Assembly (NCBI GenBank): GCA_030148045.1 | Contig: JASBUE010000314.1 | Coordinates: 1 to 6,581, forward strand | From: Candidatus Tenderia sp. | GTDB lineage: Bacteria; Pseudomonadota; Gammaproteobacteria; Tenderiales; Tenderiaceae | Length of the DNA: 6,581 nucleotides | Direction: 5' to 3' | Shown here: one piece after another, positions 5,149 to 6,581 of the stretch | Layout: each line of letters opens with the position of its first letter | How positions within the stretch are numbered: the first letter of the stretch is position 1 | The notes under the pieces: generated by a model | What the model saw: the letters and a program-made list of their open reading frames with translations, nothing else | What the model was told of the DNA's origin: nothing | The model's database searches: none | Position numbers and translations under genes: made by a program

Positions 5149-6500
5149 AAATCACCTTTCTGGGCGGCACCGAGACGGTGACCGGCTCCAAATACCTGCT
5201 GGAAAGTGGCGCCAGCCGGATCCTGGTGGACTGCGGCCTGTTCCAGGGCTACAAATGGCTGCGCGAGCGCAACTGGCAGCCCTTGCCTTTGGACATCGAC
5301 AGGCTTGACGCCGTGGTGTTGACCCATGCCCACCTGGACCACTCCGGCTATCTTCCCGTGCTTTATAAAAATGCCTATCGCAAGCCGGTCTACACCCATC
5401 ATGCGACCAAGGCCTTGTGCGGGATTTTATTGCCGGATAGCGGCCACATCCAGGAAGAGGATGCCAATTATTACGCCCGCCACAAGCTGAGCAAGCATGG
5501 GACGCCGCAACCCCTGTATGACCGCGCCACCGCTGAACAGTCCCTTGAGCTGTTCGAAGCGGTGGAATTTGGCGAGACCTTTACGGTGGGTGATATCACA
5601 CTGCACTTGCAAGGCGCGGGACACATCCTGGGGGCCGGGAGCCTGATCGTCGAGGCTGAAGGCAAGCGTGTGGGGTTCTCCGGTGATGTGGGCAGGCCGA
5701 ACGATATGTTGATGAGCCCGCCCGAACCCCTGCCCGGACTGGATGTATTATTGCTGGAATCCACCTACGGCAACCGCCGCCATGACACTGCGGATCCGTT
5801 CGAGCAACTGGCCGGCATCGTCAATGAGACGGCAGAGCAGGGCGGTGCGCTGCTGATACCGAGCTTCGCCGTGGGCCGTGCCCAGGCCCTGCAGCACATG
5901 CTGGCGACACTGATGCGGGAAGGCCGGATAGCCGAGCTGCCGGTCTTCCTGGACAGCCCCATGGCCATCAATGTTTCGGATATCTACTGCCGCTATTCCA
6001 GCCAGCACCGTTTGAGTGACGAACAATGCCATCACATGTGTGACGCAGCCACGTATACGCGCAGCGTAGAGGACTCCAAGGCACTGGCCGACCTGCGTTT
6101 CCCTCATATCATCATCGCCGGCAGCGGCATGGCCACCGGCGGGCGCATCCTACACCACTTCAAACGCCTGTTACGGGACCACCGCACTACCGTGTTGTTT
6201 ACCGGCTACCAGGCCGGCGGCACCCGCGGTGCGAAAATGCTGGGCGGGGCCGAGAGCGTGAAGATCCACGGTGATTGGATCCCCGTGAAGGCCCGGGTGG
6301 AGGTGATGCACGGCTTGTCGGGCCACGGTGACTACGTCGACATTCAGCACTGGTTGGAGCAATCACGACTTGCGAAAAACACTGCTATCAAGCTGGTGCA
6401 TGGGGAACCGGATGCGCTGGAGGCCATGCGTGATCACCTGCGGCGTACGACGCCCTACCGCGTCGACATAGCCACTTACCGGAGCATACTCACGCTATGA
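5145..6500 (+). CDS. Beta-CASP metallo-beta-lactamase-fold RNA-processing hydrolase
   Basis: A complete 451-residue, probably cytoplasmic enzyme of the CPSF-73/YSH1-like branch of the metallo-beta-lactamase fold, whose studied members cleave RNA at a two-zinc centre. Visible motifs: N-terminal FLGGTETVTGS (5-15), D29-C-G (motif 1 region), H61-A-H63-L-D65-H66 (motif 2), GAGH160-I-L-G-A-G (motif 3), FSGD181 (motif 4), E205-S-T-Y-G (motif A), the beta-CASP insert with PSFAVGRAQ and FLDSPMA (about 239-273), GSGMATGGR (326-334), GLSGH394-G-D (motif B) and LVH419-G-E (motif C). All expected metal-binding residues are present, so it should be active. AGGAG at 5133-5137 is 7 bases before the start, which overlaps the upstream 41-codon frame. 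The stop overlaps a further gene as ATGA. Its biological substrate cannot be read from the sequence. Confidence 0.93.
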   Translation: MKITFLGGTETVTGSKYLLESGASRILVDCGLFQGYKWLRERNWQPLPLDIDRLDAVVLTHAHLDHSGYLPVLYKNAYRKPVYTHHATKALCGILLPDSGHIQEEDANYYARHKLSKHGTPQPLYDRATAEQSLELFEAVEFGETFTVGDITLHLQGAGHILGAGSLIVEAEGKRVGFSGDVGRPNDMLMSPPEPLPGLDVLLLESTYGNRRHDTADPFEQLAGIVNETAEQGGALLIPSFAVGRAQALQHMLATLMREGRIAELPVFLDSPMAINVSDIYCRYSSQHRLSDEQCHHMCDAATYTRSVEDSKALADLRFPHIIIAGSGMATGGRILHHFKRLLRDHRTTVLFTGYQAGGTRGAKMLGGAESVKIHGDWIPVKARVEVMHGLSGHGDYVDIQHWLEQSRLAKNTAIKLVHGEPDALEAMRDHLRRTTPYRVDIATYRSILTL

Positions 6501-6581
6501 AGAGCCCCATCATCGAGGCGGGCGGGCGGGTATTGGGGGGGGGGGCCCCAAGCCCCCGGGGGCCCCCCAGGAGAAGGCCCG
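6497..6581 (+). CDS. Start of an unidentified gene, truncated at the contig end
   Basis: The ATG at 6497 overlaps the beta-CASP stop as ATGA and opens a frame to the window edge (28 codons) starting MKSPIIEAGGRVLG. The first dozen residues look like a plausible protein start. After about residue 13 the sequence becomes G, P and R only, because the DNA turns into G/C homopolymers that are probably sequencing or assembly error. No product can be assigned. The only Shine-Dalgarno-like GGAG (6481-6484) is 12 bases upstream, so initiation may rely on coupling to the beta-CASP gene. Confidence 0.4.
   Translation, partial: MKSPIIEAGGRVLGGGAPSPRGPPRRRP
6535..6568. other. G/C homopolymer and palindromic tract at the contig end
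   Basis: G11 (6535-6545), C4, AAG, C5 (6553-6557), G5 (6558-6562), C6 (6563-6568). Such alternating mononucleotide runs at the very end of a sequence are most simply a low-quality assembly edge. Frame and content after about 6530 should not be trusted. Confidence 0.65.

Noticed and set aside
4833..5402. 189-codon minus-strand frame covering the 4870-5144 gap
   Set aside because: It extends deep into the antisense of the beta-CASP gene, including its HxHxDH motif region, and shows no recognisable domain.

Overview
The window is a GC-rich bacterial segment. Every gene I can support lies on the + strand, and several are packed with ATGA stop/start overlaps. No rRNA, tRNA, CRISPR array or transposase gene is visible. 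Gene content (pyruvate:ferredoxin oxidoreductase next to a GltD-type NADPH/Fe-S flavoprotein, a class I cytochrome c, small metal-handling proteins) fits a respiring proteobacterium. My impression is a sulfur- or metal-associated gammaproteobacterium, but this is an inference from gene content, not a computed placement. Both ends cut through genes, and the last ~50 bases are G/C homopolymer runs that look like unreliable contig-end sequence.

Region 1 (1-3129), redox operon: the C-terminus of a 2-oxoacid (probably pyruvate):ferredoxin oxidoreductase beta subunit overlaps by 4 bases a 544-residue NAD(P)H/FAD oxidoreductase with N-terminal Fe-S cysteines and a C-terminal 2x[4Fe-4S] ferredoxin domain. 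Six bases later comes a geranylgeranyl-reductase-like flavoprotein with an unusual C-terminal Cys/His cluster. Together they look like an electron-transfer unit linking 2-oxoacid oxidation or synthesis, ferredoxin, NAD(P)H and an unknown substrate of the third protein.

Region 2 (3130-4869), small metal/heme proteins: a 64-residue YHS-domain protein ending in three cysteines, a 112-bp non-coding element with perfect 20-bp terminal inverted repeats, a membrane-anchored monoheme cytochrome c with a His-rich tail, a small His/Gly-rich membrane protein and a DUF5676-like membrane protein. I infer a periplasm-facing metal-handling or redox cassette; no substrate can be read from the sequence.

Region 3 (4870-6581): a weak terminator-like hairpin, then an AT-rich leader and a strong Shine-Dalgarno in front of a 41-codon frame. 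That frame overlaps by ATGA a complete beta-CASP metallo-beta-lactamase-fold ribonuclease-type gene, which in turn overlaps by ATGA the start of an unidentified gene running into the contig end.

The most unusual items are the C-terminal Cys/His cluster on the reductase-like protein, the 112-bp inverted-repeat element, the His-rich cassette and the unannotated 41-codon frame. I found no clear evidence of a wholly new multi-gene system.
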